Below, piece after piece: positions 24,901 through 37,611 of a DNA stretch of 64,000 nucleotides. Positions within the stretch are counted from its first letter, which is position 1. Every line of letters starts with the position of its first letter. Origin of the DNA: Kingdonia uniflora (Eukaryota; Streptophyta; Magnoliopsida; Ranunculales; Circaeasteraceae). A program made the translations under genes and the position numbers. The notes beneath the pieces are model-generated. The model was not told the DNA's origin. It saw only the letters and a program-made list of their open reading frames with translations, and did no database searches. Where the stretch lies: the NCBI GenBank assembly GCA_014058105.1, contig JACGCM010000882.1, forward strand, positions 558,001-622,000, given 5' to 3'.

Positions 24901-25491
24901 GACACAAACTATCACATGGACCTGATTGCTGGACTTGCTAACATGAGGGCAAGAAACTACAGCATTCCCGAAGTCGACAAGTTAAAGGCAAAGTTCATTG
25001 CTGGAAGAATCATTCCGGCTATTGCAACCTCCACTGCTATGGCAACTGGTCTCGTGTGCTTGGAACTTTACAAGGTGTTGGATGGATCGCACAAACTGGA
25101 GGACTACAGAAACACTTTCGCCAACCTAGCACTCCCATTATTCTCCATGGCAGAGCCGGTTCCACCAAAGGTTATAAAGCACAGGGACATGAAATGGACA
25201 GTTTGGGACCGTTGGATTCTAAGAGGCAACCCAACGCTAAGGGAGCTTCTGCAGTGGTTACAGGGCAAGGGTCTGTCTGCTTATAGTATCTCTTGTGGAA
25301 CTTGTTTGCTTTACAACAGTATGTTCCCGAGGCACAAGGATCGTATGGACCGTAAGATGGTGGATCTGGCAACAGAAGTCGCTAAGATGGAGATCCCCTC
25401 ATACCGAAGCCATTTTGATGTAGTGGTAGCCTGCGAAGACGAAGAAGGAGATGATATAGACATCCCACAGGTCTCCATTTACTTTCGATAG
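18949..25491 (+). CDS. UBA1: Ubiquitin-activating enzyme E1
   Basis: It adenylates ubiquitin with ATP and carries it as a thioester to E2 enzymes, in nucleus and cytosol. Coding exons: 18949-19321, 19835-20052, 21190-21984, 22633-23501, 23932-24364, 24895-25491. All phases agree and give 1094 residues (Arabidopsis UBA1 is 1080). The N-terminal 80 residues are low complexity (Ser/Asn). The first ThiF-like half follows ([25 protein letters not shown]), then the active adenylation half ([17 protein letters not shown] near residue 512; [17 protein letters not shown]). The catalytic cysteine is in [11 protein letters not shown], about residue 670, and the C-terminal ubiquitin-fold domain starts near WTVWDRW. 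The start at 18949 was chosen because it follows a likely 5' UTR intron; ATGs at 18910 and 18763 are in frame. The identification is firm. Confidence 0.96.
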
Positions 25492-26204
25492 AGGTTGATG
25501 TTCTAGGACGAGAGTAGGTAATTGATTCTGGGTCATAAAACTATATGCGTACTTTCATGGAGGTATCTACCCCCTTCATGGCAAAGATTGTTTCTGGTAT
25601 ATTGTCTGTAATTCACTGTAAAACATTTTAGTAGGCTTTATCTCTGACGACCCATTTGGATTAAATGTCTGTCTGGTTTATCTCATCTTTATCTTTTACT
25701 GGTATAGAGTTGCTTATATCTTGAGGGCCTATTACCACTGATTTATTTGTCTTCTGATTATAAAAGATGGTAAACTTTGATTATTTTCCAGCTGTAGACA
25801 GAAGCATTGGTTTTACAGGGTCTATGTCTTAGTGTTGGGAAAATAGAGAAATGCCATGGCAAAGAGATTACTAATGCTCTTGCTGGGCTTGAATTTTTTT
25901 TTCTTTTACGCCTATATATTTCTACTAGAGGTAATACTTTCATCTTCTGGCTGTATTTTCCATGTTATGGATTTAGAGATAGTAAAGATGAACGAAAGCG
26001 AGCACCATCGTAATGTGGTGTGACTCGTGTGAGAGATTGTTGCAGTCAGATAGGTGACCTAACTGCCAGGTACATAGAATCGTAGCACTTGTTCTTACAT
26101 ACAGTACCTCTCTCCTCTGAATCGCTCTAAAAAGTTTCTCTTTCTACAACTCTTTCTCTCACAAAACTTTCTCTGGACGAAACAGAGCAAAAAAGTAGAG
26201 AAGA
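25492..26204. other. E1 3' UTR and REC8 promoter/5' UTR
   Basis: The E1 gene and the next gene lie on the same strand, 713 bp apart. The left part should be the E1 3' UTR. The right part is CT-rich (TCTCTCCTCTGAATCGCTC) and likely the 5' UTR of REC8. Nothing else is recognised. Confidence 0.5.
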
Positions 26205-29200
26205 ATGTTCTACTCTCACCAACTTCTCGCTCGTAAAGCTCCGCTGGGCCAAATATGGTGACCAATTCTTTCCTTCCTTTCTCTCTCTCTAATTCTACTT
26301 TTCTCAGAACTAATGAATCTCCATTTGTTTTTCTTCAACGATGATGATGATGAAGGATGGCTGCAACATTGCACGCGAAGATCAATAGAAGGAAGCTTAA
26401 TAAGCTTAACATCATCAAAATATGGTGAGTTTAGTTACAGATTACTTCATCTTCTTCTTCGTTTCATCTCAATTTTAGTCTCTAATTGAGTTGTTTTTTG
26501 CTTCAATGTGTTTGTCTCTGTGTTTTGGTTTCTAGTGAGGAGATTTTGTTTCCTTCGGTACCAATGGCTCTTCGTCTCTCTAGCATTCTCATGGGTAAGT
26601 AACACTTCGTTTCTCTTCTCTCCCTCTCTCTAGAGCTCTGTTTTTTTTTCTGATTTGAGTTTGTTTTTAGGTGGAGTTGTTATCGTCTATGAGAGGAAGG
26701 TCAAGCTTCTCTATGGTAAGCATCATCTTACTTTTGATGATTTTCAGAGACTCTCACAACAATATATTTCTTTAATTCTCTGTTTTGTTGTTTTTGTTGC
26801 AGAGGATGTAACTCGGTTACTGGTACTCAAAACTACACTCGACAACTTTGATTTTGATTCGTTTTTGTTTGATTTTGTTGTGTTTTTGGTGTTTTTAGTT
26901 GGAAATCACTGAAGCTTGGAAGACGAAGCCCATCGCAGATCCAACGGTTCTCCCAAAAGGCAAATCTGAAGCGAAGTAAGCTTTTTATTGTTATCCTTCA
27001 CCATCTGTGCATGTTAATCTTTTTCTTTGTCTATCGGTGTATGTTAGTCAAACTCAAGTTAGTAGGACTCTAAAATTCGCGCCATCGAAAACTGACTCTA
27101 GTATTGTTGTGCTAAAATGCGCTGAGTCCTGCTTGGTGATTATTATTTGCAGATATGAAGCTGTTACTCTGAAAGATCAGGAGCAAGAGATTGAGCAGTC
27201 GCTGCATTTCTCCAACGCAACAAACACGGCAACGGTGTTTCACGAACAGGATTTCTTTAGCATGGTACGTTCGCTACGTATTTACGTCACACTCACCTAA
27301 GGTCGAAATTGCCCATTTAGTTATCCTTGGAAGGTGTCTTTGTCTTAAGGGTAAATATGTCAAAAGCCATGAAAGATACACGTGGATTGTGTATGAGGAC
27401 GTAGTTATTTACGCGGATGTCCCCGTTGTACTAGAATAAAACTTGTTGTCTCGAATGAGGGGACAGGGGAGATTTTGTTTCCGTACAAAACCGTTAGAAA
27501 TCGAGATTTGCGCAACTATTTTGTGCCACGTGGATTATAGAGTGAGGTTTTAATCAATTGCATTTTGGTCCGAGTTTGGATATTGTTTAGTCCGTTTATT
27601 TGTTTACTCCAGCAATTTCTGGTTCCGACTGGCCTGTTGTAAAACACAATTTGATCAGATGGTTGACGCTAATTGGTCTTTAAAATGCAGCGACTCGATA
27701 ATTTTGATGAACCTTTCGTTAACGGGGATAATCGGAATGAGGATCTGCCACAAAACTATCATCAAGGTCTATATATCTATGCCTTTTGCCTTCATGTTTG
27801 CAAGTTACTCGGTACCATATTGTGATCATAACACATTGTTTTATTTTTGTAAACAGCTGAAGCAGCTAATATTACGTTGTTTGATACTTTTAATCAATAC
27901 AATTACCAGGCAGATACATCTATGTTTAATCGCTTTGAGAGGTAAACATTTGTATGTGAAGGGGAACTATGATTTTCGTTGTTATGTCTGAGAGAACCAG
28001 GAAGGGCTTTAAAGCAAACCCAAATCTCTCTGATTCCCTCTGAATCTCTGATACTCACAAACTACATTCGAGGGAGGTTTATAAATCAGCGTTTAAGTTT
28101 GATGTTTACGTTGTTGCAGGTTTGATATTGAAGGATTCGACGAGGCACAAACTACTTTCTCTCCACAGGAGTTCTCGCGAATTCCAACTTTAATACCTTC
28201 CCCACCTGCTCCCCAGAGTCCCCGGCAAGGTTAACACTACCCCTTGATGTTCATGCAAGTTGGATTCTTATTACTGCATTTCATGATTTCTTTTATGGCA
28301 CTGTATGGGGCGATTTCTTCAAATCTTGTCTGTCCGTATAAATTTTTTGATTAGTGCAGTACAAAGTAGAGATGTATGCAAGGATATAATGATCAATAAA
28401 TAATGCGGATTTCCAATGTGCAAAATGTAACGATCTTATGATTAAGTAAATAAGTGATACTCTTCACAAACTGCATTACAGTTCTGCATAATATAATCCA
28501 CCTGGTCACCGGGAAATAATCTATCACGAATGCAACTGTTGTAAATAACAGAATACAGTGGCTGTAAAATAACACAATATGGTACCCACAGATTCTACAA
28601 TGTTAAGCTGCAATAGTTAAAAGGGTACACATTTCCAGCGTAAAAGATCTAGATCACAGCCCATTAATTGACATGCCAAGTAAATCTCAATCCCTTTTTC
28701 TGCAGCCGATGCAGTCCAAGAAAATCTTGAACCTCAGAGCAACCAACACTCTGATGACAGACAAGAAGGACCTCAGGTAGCTGATGGATACAAAGAAGAA
28801 GCTCCTCAGGTAATAATTGAATCTCAGAATTCTGTAACCCATTTAACTTATGGTAAAGTAACTTTCAAACTTTAACAGGCCCAGAAGGATGCAGATAGGA
28901 GAGTACCAAGAAAACGAAAAGCAAAACGAGGAACAGGTCAAGTCATTATGGATTACGAACAAACGATCATCCCTGGTCCCACTTATCAGTCCTGGATTCA
29001 GGGTGCTAGTGACCTTGTCTCAAGAAGAGGAAGAAAGAAGAAGGTTTATAAATTATACTTATTGCTCTTTTACTTTGCTCAAGATTTTCTGCTTTTTAGG
29101 AGTAACAGAAATTGTATATTTTCACAGTTTACTTAACCACTACTCTGTTCTTATATTTCAGTATCTATACTTGAGTAATACAACTGTTCTATGAAATGTA

Positions 29201-30794
29201 GTCCTGATTCCATATTCTGCTGTTTCATGTAATAGCAGCACATGAAACCTATGTCCAATATGAAGATAGCCCATCTTATGGAGCTACCACCTGTAGGCCT
29301 AACTTGTGGGTTATCTGGATATGGATCTAAAGAGATATATTACCCTGCGCCTCTTATGAATCTTTGGATGAAGTATTCACAGCTTCAGCCTCCTCATGAT
29401 TCACCTTCAGGTTAGAGTCTCTCACATTCACTACCAAAATCAAAATCTTAAGAACTTCAGCTAGTAATCCAAACTCTGCTTTTGACAGCAAGACTAACTT
29501 CACCACCTAGACCATCGTCTTCATCCGCGCCCCCACCCAGACCTGTGTTTGACCAAGAACTGCCAGATTTTGTAAGTGATTGTACCCAAGTGTTAGCTTC
29601 TTTCATACTTTCATCAAGCATGTTGACATATTTATCTGCTTCTTGTGTAATGTATATGAATATGAAGCCCGCTGAAAAATTGCACACTGGAGTCGGTTCT
29701 CAGCCTAAGCAAGTCTCTGTAGAGAAACAAGTCTCCATGGAAAAACATATGGCTAACCCTGGCAACTTTGAATTTCCAGTAACTGAGGCCACGATGATGG
29801 TCACGCCAGGAAATTCAGGTAAATTCAGAATCTTCTTTGATTTTCCTATTTTACAGAGCTCATCAACTGTATTATAGTGTCTTCTAAAATCCGGAATTTT
29901 TCCATGTAGAAACTTTTGGGGGTAATGAAAGATCTATTCCCAGCTCTGGATCTGGGAATGGTTTCTTGCAAGTAGAACTAGAAGTCCAACGAGCTCCAGG
30001 AAGGTTTGTAAATCTATGAGTTGTAATCAAACAAAAGTACCAATCTCCTATGATTACTTTTGAGATTTAAAGTACGGTGGAATTACAGGTCCAATAGCAA
30101 AAGACTTTTTTCTTCATCAATACAAAGCGGGAGCGGCCTTGCTCCAGTGGCTGAGGACATTCCATGGGATTTACCTGAACCTAGTTTCAAACTCAGAAAA
30201 TTGTCCGAAAGCAGCCCCACCCATGATCCAGGTACACTTTTGGCAAGATAAATATTGTAACAGATGTAGTTATAGTTAGTATCTATCAATCATCTTAGTT
30301 TGCTGGTTTCAGAAATATTGGTGGAGACAGGGCCTACTCAGACTCAACATCCACTTGTCGATCTTCCCATGGACAAAGTCACTGACGCTATCAGAATGTA
30401 AGTTCTCGCTTTTCTGGCACTTGTTTTTGTTAATGTTATGGTTATGAATATAGGTACCTTTGGTGTAACTGCCATGAAAATTTTCTATTGTTAGGCATTT
30501 GAAGACCCATTTCGATACACCGGGAGCCCCTCAAATCGAATCTCTTGACCAGTTAGCATTCGGACTGACTCGGAAAAAAGCAGCCCAACTATTCTACCAA
30601 ACCTGTGGTATAAAACTCTCTTCCTTGTTCGTTTTCATAGTTGTATTCAGAACTTCTATGATCATCCCATTGACTAAAAAAGTCTTAAACATTGGTTGTT
30701 TTTAATTGCAGTTCTTGCTACCCATGATCTGGTGAAAGTTCAACAAAGAGTGGCTTATGCGGATATCCTAATTTCCAGAGGACCAAAGATGTGA
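26205..30794 (+). CDS. REC8: Meiotic cohesin kleisin REC8 / SYN1 (Rad21-Rec8 family)
   Basis: Alpha-kleisin that closes the SMC1-SMC3 ring to hold sister chromatids together in meiosis. Twenty exons: 26205-26257, 26356-26424, 26536-26594, 26671-26715, 26803-26822, 26899-26975, 27153-27264, 27691-27766, 27857-27941, 28120-28229, 28706-28809, 28879-29043, 29239-29410, 29489-29571, 29668-29818, 29910-30003, 30089-30231, 30313-30397, 30495-30607, 30712-30794. The sum is 1899 nt, 632 residues (Arabidopsis SYN1 is 627), with every junction in phase. The Rad21/Rec8 N-terminus (MFYSHQLLARKAPLGQIW, GGVVIVYERKVKLLY) and C-terminal winged helix (THFDTPGAPQ, RKKAAQLFYQTC, ISRGPKM) are clear. The middle is Pro/Ser-rich and disordered, with basic clusters (RRVPRKRKAKRG). 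Exon 5 is only 20 nt. Closer to SYN1 than to the mitotic RAD21 types. Confidence 0.95.
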
Positions 30795-31901
30795 AGATGA
30801 TCACCTCAATCCTATTTCTTAGTTCATAAGGGAATTTTTATTCTTATATTATCCTATATATGATTCCACATGAGTGAGATACAGAGCAGCTGACAACAAG
30901 TTTATAGAAAGGTAAATGAAAGAAGGAAAGAGAGAAAGAGAGAATGAGATAGAGAGAGAGAGATAAGAGGGAGACACTCTCTTTTGTTAGTTTTTAGTTT
31001 CAAAGTCTGAGAAACCAAGTTCAAATGTATTTCTTCCCCGTACTCGAGTTTTTGATGTATTAAATTACGATCATCCAGGAGATTTTTCCTTCTGGAAATA
31101 ACTCACGTCACCCATCACTCATCATTCTGATGATATGATTTCTGCCTGCATCTGGGTTCTATTGTATGAGACTATCCAGTTATAATATAGATATAGTTTT
31201 CTATTAAGCTCTTGGCTAAAAGAGAGTCAGGTCTTCAGACAGCAGAACACCATGTTGTTACAGAAACAAACAAGTATTCGATATTTCATTTTATATCAAG
31301 AGCCAAAATGTACTCTCTATTTCTGATCAGCTGAAACTACCGGAACATCTTTGCTTGCAACAAGAAGATGCTTATCTCAATATATAGTAAGTTTTATGAT
31401 ATATTATATATTATATATTATGTTTGTAAGCAAAACATCTTCTACGCCAATTTTGATTCCTAGATTGTAACTTTTAACGATATAAAATGAAATATTGAAT
31501 ACTTGTTTGTTTCTGTAAGATAATATCATATCATATATCTCTAGTAAACTGTGCAATCTATTTGGAAGAGACTAGGATTCAATGCTAAACTTTACAATAA
31601 TAAAGTGTTTAAGGCATCATAACTTAAGTTATATCATGCTGTTAAAAAGACTTCTGCAAAGTACATAATCATTTACAAAATAGTTAAAAACTATACATTT
31701 GCTTCGGTTTTATCTTCAGTTGAGAAATCCACATAAAGATCAGATTTTCATCTAGTGCAGTTGTAGCCCAAGGCAAAAACAATTCTCTGCCACGGGGCAT
31801 TTGATGCAGATTGCTGCTTCTGACAGTCTCAAATTGAATTCGGAGGCAGCAAACATTGTCGAATCGCGATACTTTACCACCAGTATCCAAGAGAAAATCC
31901 T
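30795..31901. other. Convergent intergenic region (REC8 / UBL-LRR 3' ends)
   Basis: Holds the 3' UTRs of two convergent genes. A purine-rich GA tract lies at about 30918-30970. An imperfect inverted repeat spans 31261-31515, and AT-rich TATAT sequence lies near 31395-31420. No gene is seen; a 68-codon frame near 31684-31890 has no recognisable motif. Confidence 0.5.
31261..31515. repeat. Inverted repeat between convergent genes
   Basis: The left arm 31261-31304 (CAGAAACAAACAAGTATTCG...) matches the reverse complement of 31479-31515 with one or two mismatches. Inside, ACATCTTTGCTTGCAAC near 31340 pairs with GTTTGTAAGCAAAACATCTT near 31420. The whole is a fold-back of about 255 bp, probably a decayed MITE. 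Confidence 0.65.
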
Positions 31902-34900
31902 TCAGTAGTTCATATCTGCACCTTCGTCGAATCTATCAGAGCACCCAATTTTAAATTCTAGTTGCTTCTGAACCCTGGATCGACGCCTTTCATCAAAATC
32001 TTCCCATCCTTCAAACTGTCATCGGGAATAGACAATAGGATCAGAGGATATATTGACAAAGTAATCTAAATCAAACTCCAACCGCATTTAGTGACACGAC
32101 GTTCACATATTGAAGATATTTTGACTTTTAACAAAAGTCTATTATAGAGAAGGTAGAAGTCAAATTATCCTGCAATAAGAGATGAAATGGAAGTCGTTAC
32201 CGTGCGCAAAAGATCATTGGTGATTTCTGTCCCGTGAAGATCAAGTGTTGAAAGCTCTGAGCACATTTTGAATAGCGTTGAAGGAAGGGATTTTAACCCA
32301 TTGTTCCTAAGATGAAAAGTCTGAACCAGAGATGAGATATTGTATTAGGAAATAAGAGGATAAACATAAGGTTCACGAAATTGATTAAACTCTTTAATTC
32401 AAGTACCAAAGAGTTCTTCTCCCCTGGACTGAATACCATTATCTTACATTTCTATTTGTATCTAGAGTACAAAAGTTTGAGCTACTGCTAGAGGAACCAA
32501 GTCCCTGCCAATTGTCCCTTCTGTTTGTCAAAAAAGCTAAGGGTTTGGTCCAGGTTCTAACGGGATAGCCTTATTGGGAGTGACCTCTGCCTCGTGTCAG
32601 TCACGAGCAAAGTTCAATATATGTTTTTCACAGAGTCCATTCTTGGTTGTATAATTCTACAGATTCCTGATAATCACCCTTTCCTCTGAAAAATATATGT
32701 TGGCTAACGTCAGCTCATGTCACCACATCAGATTCCTAGCTTTCTTAAGGGCCTCTTCTATAAATAAGTGCAGTAATAAAGTTTGCATTATACCTTGAGC
32801 CAGTGGTGAACATTTGTCCTGGTAAGATAGATTTGTGAAACCCTATTTGTTATATATAATTCACTCTCCAATGTCAAATAGTTGATGCAGGTTTTTAATT
32901 ACCAGTCCATCCAGTCAATACATAAAAGAAGAGCGAAAAATACCGTTAGTTTTTTTAAGTTTCCAAGTGTATCTGGCAAGTCGACCAAGAGATTCGATGA
33001 AAGATTAATCTGTAATATATCCAAAAAATTAAGGAAATGGAAAACCAAACTTACGGGAATTATCAAACACTCTCAACACTAAAAGTAACAAAAGATTACC
33101 TCATAAAGAGATTTACAATTCCCTATTGACAACGGCAATGATGCTATCCTGTCAGCACAAGTAGTTAGGAAGCAACTCAGTAGCTTATAATAACAAATGA
33201 GTTAAATAACTTGAAATTGTTTCCCCACATTGTATGACCGAGAAAAATTTGTCCGAGAAGTTATTATATTTACTTCCCTAAATTTAAATAATAAAAAAAT
33301 GAATCCATAGGTCTCATGAAATATCTCAAACAATTCATAGAGCTCAGCCAAAATCTCAATAAAGAAGCAGTAGCTAAAGTCATCTACTAGTGCTAAAGTT
33401 TAACTTAAGAAACAGGAGCCATTTGGAATGGCGATTCACATGTCTTTGTAAAAAGTATCCGAAAATGACAAATATGACTAGTTTTTGGCACAAAGGCAGA
33501 TGCCACTCCATATGGAGTCCAATTAGTTTTTTTCACATGTTGTCACCCTGATTTACTATGTGAAAGAGAATGTTTAATAAGCTTGTGTTGCTCTTGGCAA
33601 GAATATCACTAGAGATGCTCGTAGGGAAAATAAAACATTTAATTAGCAAACACGTAAACCCCAACTATCAAAAAACCAGAGAAAGAGCATTGTAGATTTA
33701 CTTGCAAAAAGTAATAATAAATGGTATATTACTGGAGTTCAGATAACATCAAGAACTTCAATAATACCTGTTGTTGTTTGCTTTCAAAGTCTCTAGTTGA
33801 GTTAGATGTCCTATCTCCGCAGGAAGGCCTGTCAGCTTGTTGTTTGCTATCTCAAGTTGTTTTAGTGAAGTCAAAGCACCCAGCGAAGAAGGCAACACTG
33901 TTAAACTACAAGAATGATGCATTTACTATGTTAGACTAAAATGATGAGCATGTACTTTTCATGTTCAACATCAAAGTAGGTATTTTGTACAAAGGGCAAA
34001 CCCAACTGCAACGCATGCCCAATGAAGTTTATTGCAACAATTTTAAGATTGTATTTTCAAGGTGTCAAATACTCGCACTAGAATTTCGCCCAATCACACC
34101 CATTTTGAACTCGCGTTTTATTGGGGCAAAATCGGTATCTAAATGAGACCAATAACTCATATATCACAATCTTGAACTTATTAAGAATGAGCAATAAAGA
34201 GGCTGAATATGCAACATCGGGATGTAAAATCTATTTGTGAGTACACGACAAAGTTTAAGCTATAACACATTGAAGATATGTTGATCGATGAAAGTGATAT
34301 CTCAAGAGATTAAATTCGCCTGAAGATACTAGTTTCCAAATATTATTAAAGCTAAAGAACGCCAACAACCCTCATCGAACAAAACACTGCGTACAAGTTG
34401 CATGTTCACTAATTATTCTTATAATTAAGCGTCTTACACAAACTAATTGCCATTTTTCTTAATGCAGCTATGAAATTCCAGATTCATACCGTATTTTAGA
34501 AGTGATTAGCTAATTGTATACATTTATATTTTAAAATATTAATGTATAAGATTAACGGACCACTTCCAAAATACCATATGAATATGAAATTTCGCAGCTG
34601 CCAAACTTTTCGACTTTGGCGTGTTTGGGTAAACCATGAGTGATGGAAGTTTTTTAGGTGAAATAAAAAAAATTAGGAAGTTTAGACCCTAACTTCTAAG
34701 AAAAAAAACTTCTCTACCCAAAGAAGTTAGACTTGCATTGATTAACTTCCTTTTTATATCTCTCTATTTCCCTAGACTACACGTTACCACCGTCACCCAA
34801 CCTAAAAGTCAAGATTTTTAAGATGTTTACCAAACACACCAAAGCCAACTTCGTAAGGAACTTCCAACTACCCAAAGAAGTTTAAACTGCAAAGAAGTTG

Positions 34901-37571
34901 TCACTTCTTGTAAAGAAACATTCCGTAAGGCCAAATTTGTTCTTAGGAATTAGTGCTAGAGATCGTAGCTCGGTTCCTTACTTATAAGAATAATTAATTG
35001 ACATGTAACTTATACGCAGTGTCTCGTTCGACAAGGGGTTGTTCATTCTTCAGCTTAGTGGTATTTGGAAATCAACACCTTCAACAATGAAATGAACTAA
35101 ATCCCATGATATATCTTCATCGATATCATCGATCAACATACCTTCAATGTCTCGGGGTGAGTACTCACTAATAAGTTTACATCCTATTCAACCTCTTTCC
35201 TTTTGCTCATTATTAATAATTCAAAATTATCACCTATGAGTTTATCTCGTTTAGAATCCGGTTTTACCTCGAAGAAACGTGAGTTCAAAATGGGTGATAT
35301 TGAAACTCTAATGTGAGTATTAGATACCTTGAAGATACACTTTAAAATAACAATAATAGTACTTCATTGGGTTCGACTAGTGGTTTGGGACCATCTCTTG
35401 AAGAACATAGAGAATGGTCACGACTTCGAAACCCAACACCGGGAGATATCCGCCAGTGACAATCACCGGGAGACTAGTTAGAGAATGGTGAAAATGATGA
35501 ACTAAACAAACTTCCGGATTTAAAAAAAAAAAAAAAACTTTATTGGCATGCGTTGCAGTTGGGTTTGCGCTTTGTACAGAACACCTACGTCAACACATAA
35601 GGTAAGAAAATATGCTCCCTAGAACACTAGAATCATGAGCTACTTATTAGTAATTGAACTTCATGTTCAGTGTGTACTTTCATGTTAACCCTTCTCTCAG
35701 GGTGTACTTTCATGTAACCAAAAGAAGAGGTTTTCTTTTGAAATCAATGAATTTCTATATTAGCGCAATCAGAATGATGCGTTTAGCTTTTGGATGTAGT
35801 CATTTGGTTTGATCAAGTTAATATCTTAAAACATCTCGGTCTGGTGTGATAATTTTTTTTTGCTTTATGCTTTCTTTATTGTTTACAATTTGTCCTATTC
35901 TCTGCATATAAATACATCCTAGGTAACAGCGAAACTTCACTTTAATAATTAAAAAAAAGAAACACTCTGACACACGTGTCCAACACTACTTGCCCTTTCC
36001 GACACCCCGTACCCGTGTCGGGTTTCGACACACTAGGTTACATCAGTTCATGTATATATTGTGAGAAGCAGACAACAAAATAGTCAAGACAGACATCAAA
36101 CATAAACTCAACCTTGATAGTTGAGGAAATAGCGAGACGCTATTACAACAAAAACGTATACTTATAAACTTCCAATTTAAAAGTCAACAGGTCACTCAAA
36201 AGGATTCCAGAGCATAAATAAAATAAAATAAAATAGGGAGAACTATTAGGGATTCAAAAAAATGGACCGCTTACTAGTTCTGACTTAAGAAAAGTAGTGC
36301 CAGAGACTTCAGAGATGTTACACCTTCCCAGCAAATGCACTCATCCATTAAATCGTTTTCATTCAGGAAAAGTCGCTACACAAATTTGAAACATGTCATC
36401 ACATGTCTAAGTAGTGAAAAAAATCTGCAAGTAACTTACATGGAAAGTCGAAAAGGGCGGTTAGAAAGAGGTACCTTGATAGAACTCAAAGAGCCAATTT
36501 TTGTTGGTATTTCACAGATAGCATTTTTCCGAAGATCCAGTGTTCTTATTGAAGGCGCGAACGTCCAAAGTTCATCGGGTATAGCCTTGAGAGTTTCACA
36601 AGAAGAAGACTTAGATTCTGTTTATCAATTTTTCGGTAACAAATGATAAAACTGGAGGTAAAACTCTATCCACATTCGTTTTTCTTGGGATCATTTTCAA
36701 AGCAAAATAATCTCAACTTTAGGAGACTTAGATTTAGAAATTAGGGGAATGCTTAGAAATGATAGCCAGCTTTGTATTCCCAAAGTTTACATAAGCATAG
36801 TAAAAAGTTTGGAATAACTACAGCTTCGCAACCGGTCAGATCAGAAAGTTTGGATATATCAGATATATAGGAAAGTACAGCTGAGAAGTGGGTAATCCTG
36901 ATTTATAACACACAAAAATAACAACAGTACTTAGAAGCGAATAATCCCCCATAGCCCATACTAGAATATACACGTAAAATATCTTCAAAAAAATAAAAAA
37001 TAAACATTTTTTTCCTACGAAAAAAGTAGGATTCTTAATTCAGCTGATAAGCAATCTCCAATGAGATTAATCCGACCCCATTTCGGGCGGAAATATATGT
37101 TCTTTTTTAACATTAAGGAACACCCAAACAAGAAATGTCAATTAAAATCTAAATTTATTTACAAAAAATTCTAGTACTTATACCTTCAATTGCATTTCAT
37201 TCAAAGCTACAATCCCAGTTGCCTTCCACCGCAGCAACCGCTCCTTCTCAATCGTCTTCTCGCCCGAATCCCGCCCCGTTCGATCAGCATTAACCACAGC
37301 AATCCTTGACATCGACACCGTAGTAGAAGCTTTAGTAATGAAACCATCCTGTTTCAACAATCAAATGTTCCCCTCTCTTAAATAACCTAAATTTAACCAA
37401 ACTAAATAACAGAGAATAAATAATTACAAAATATTACCGCTTGGTGCAACCCCTGAGATGCCATGAGCATGATCTTCGACCCATTTGCGATCTCTGATGA
37501 CCCCAATGTCGCGACGTCTGTTAAAACCTTCCCTGTAAGAGCTCACAAAGCAACAAAGGTTCAGTCTTTGA

Positions 37572-37611
<40 letters not shown>

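Larger units (their letters stand above)
33960..35620. repeat. Large imperfect inverted repeat in intron 5 of the UBL-LRR gene
   Basis: The arm at about 33960-34440 is the reverse complement of about 34960-35620 with roughly 20 percent mismatch. Shared words include AAGAATAATTA, ACGCAGTGT, GATCAACATA and GCATGCGTTGCAGTTGGGTT. A smaller inverted repeat (about 34461-34525 against 34545-34610) sits between. The right arm is longer because it carries a 166-bp SINE-like insertion, and the spacer carries a MITE. Confidence 0.75.

Noticed and set aside
35941..36060. GTGTCGGAC/GACACGTGTCC-rich patch taken as possible binding-site cluster
   Set aside because: Words of this type are common in dispersed plant repeats; no symmetrical spacing and no link to a gene.
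36335..36646. 103-codon plus-strand frame
   Set aside because: It is antisense to exons 4 and 5 of the UBL-LRR gene.
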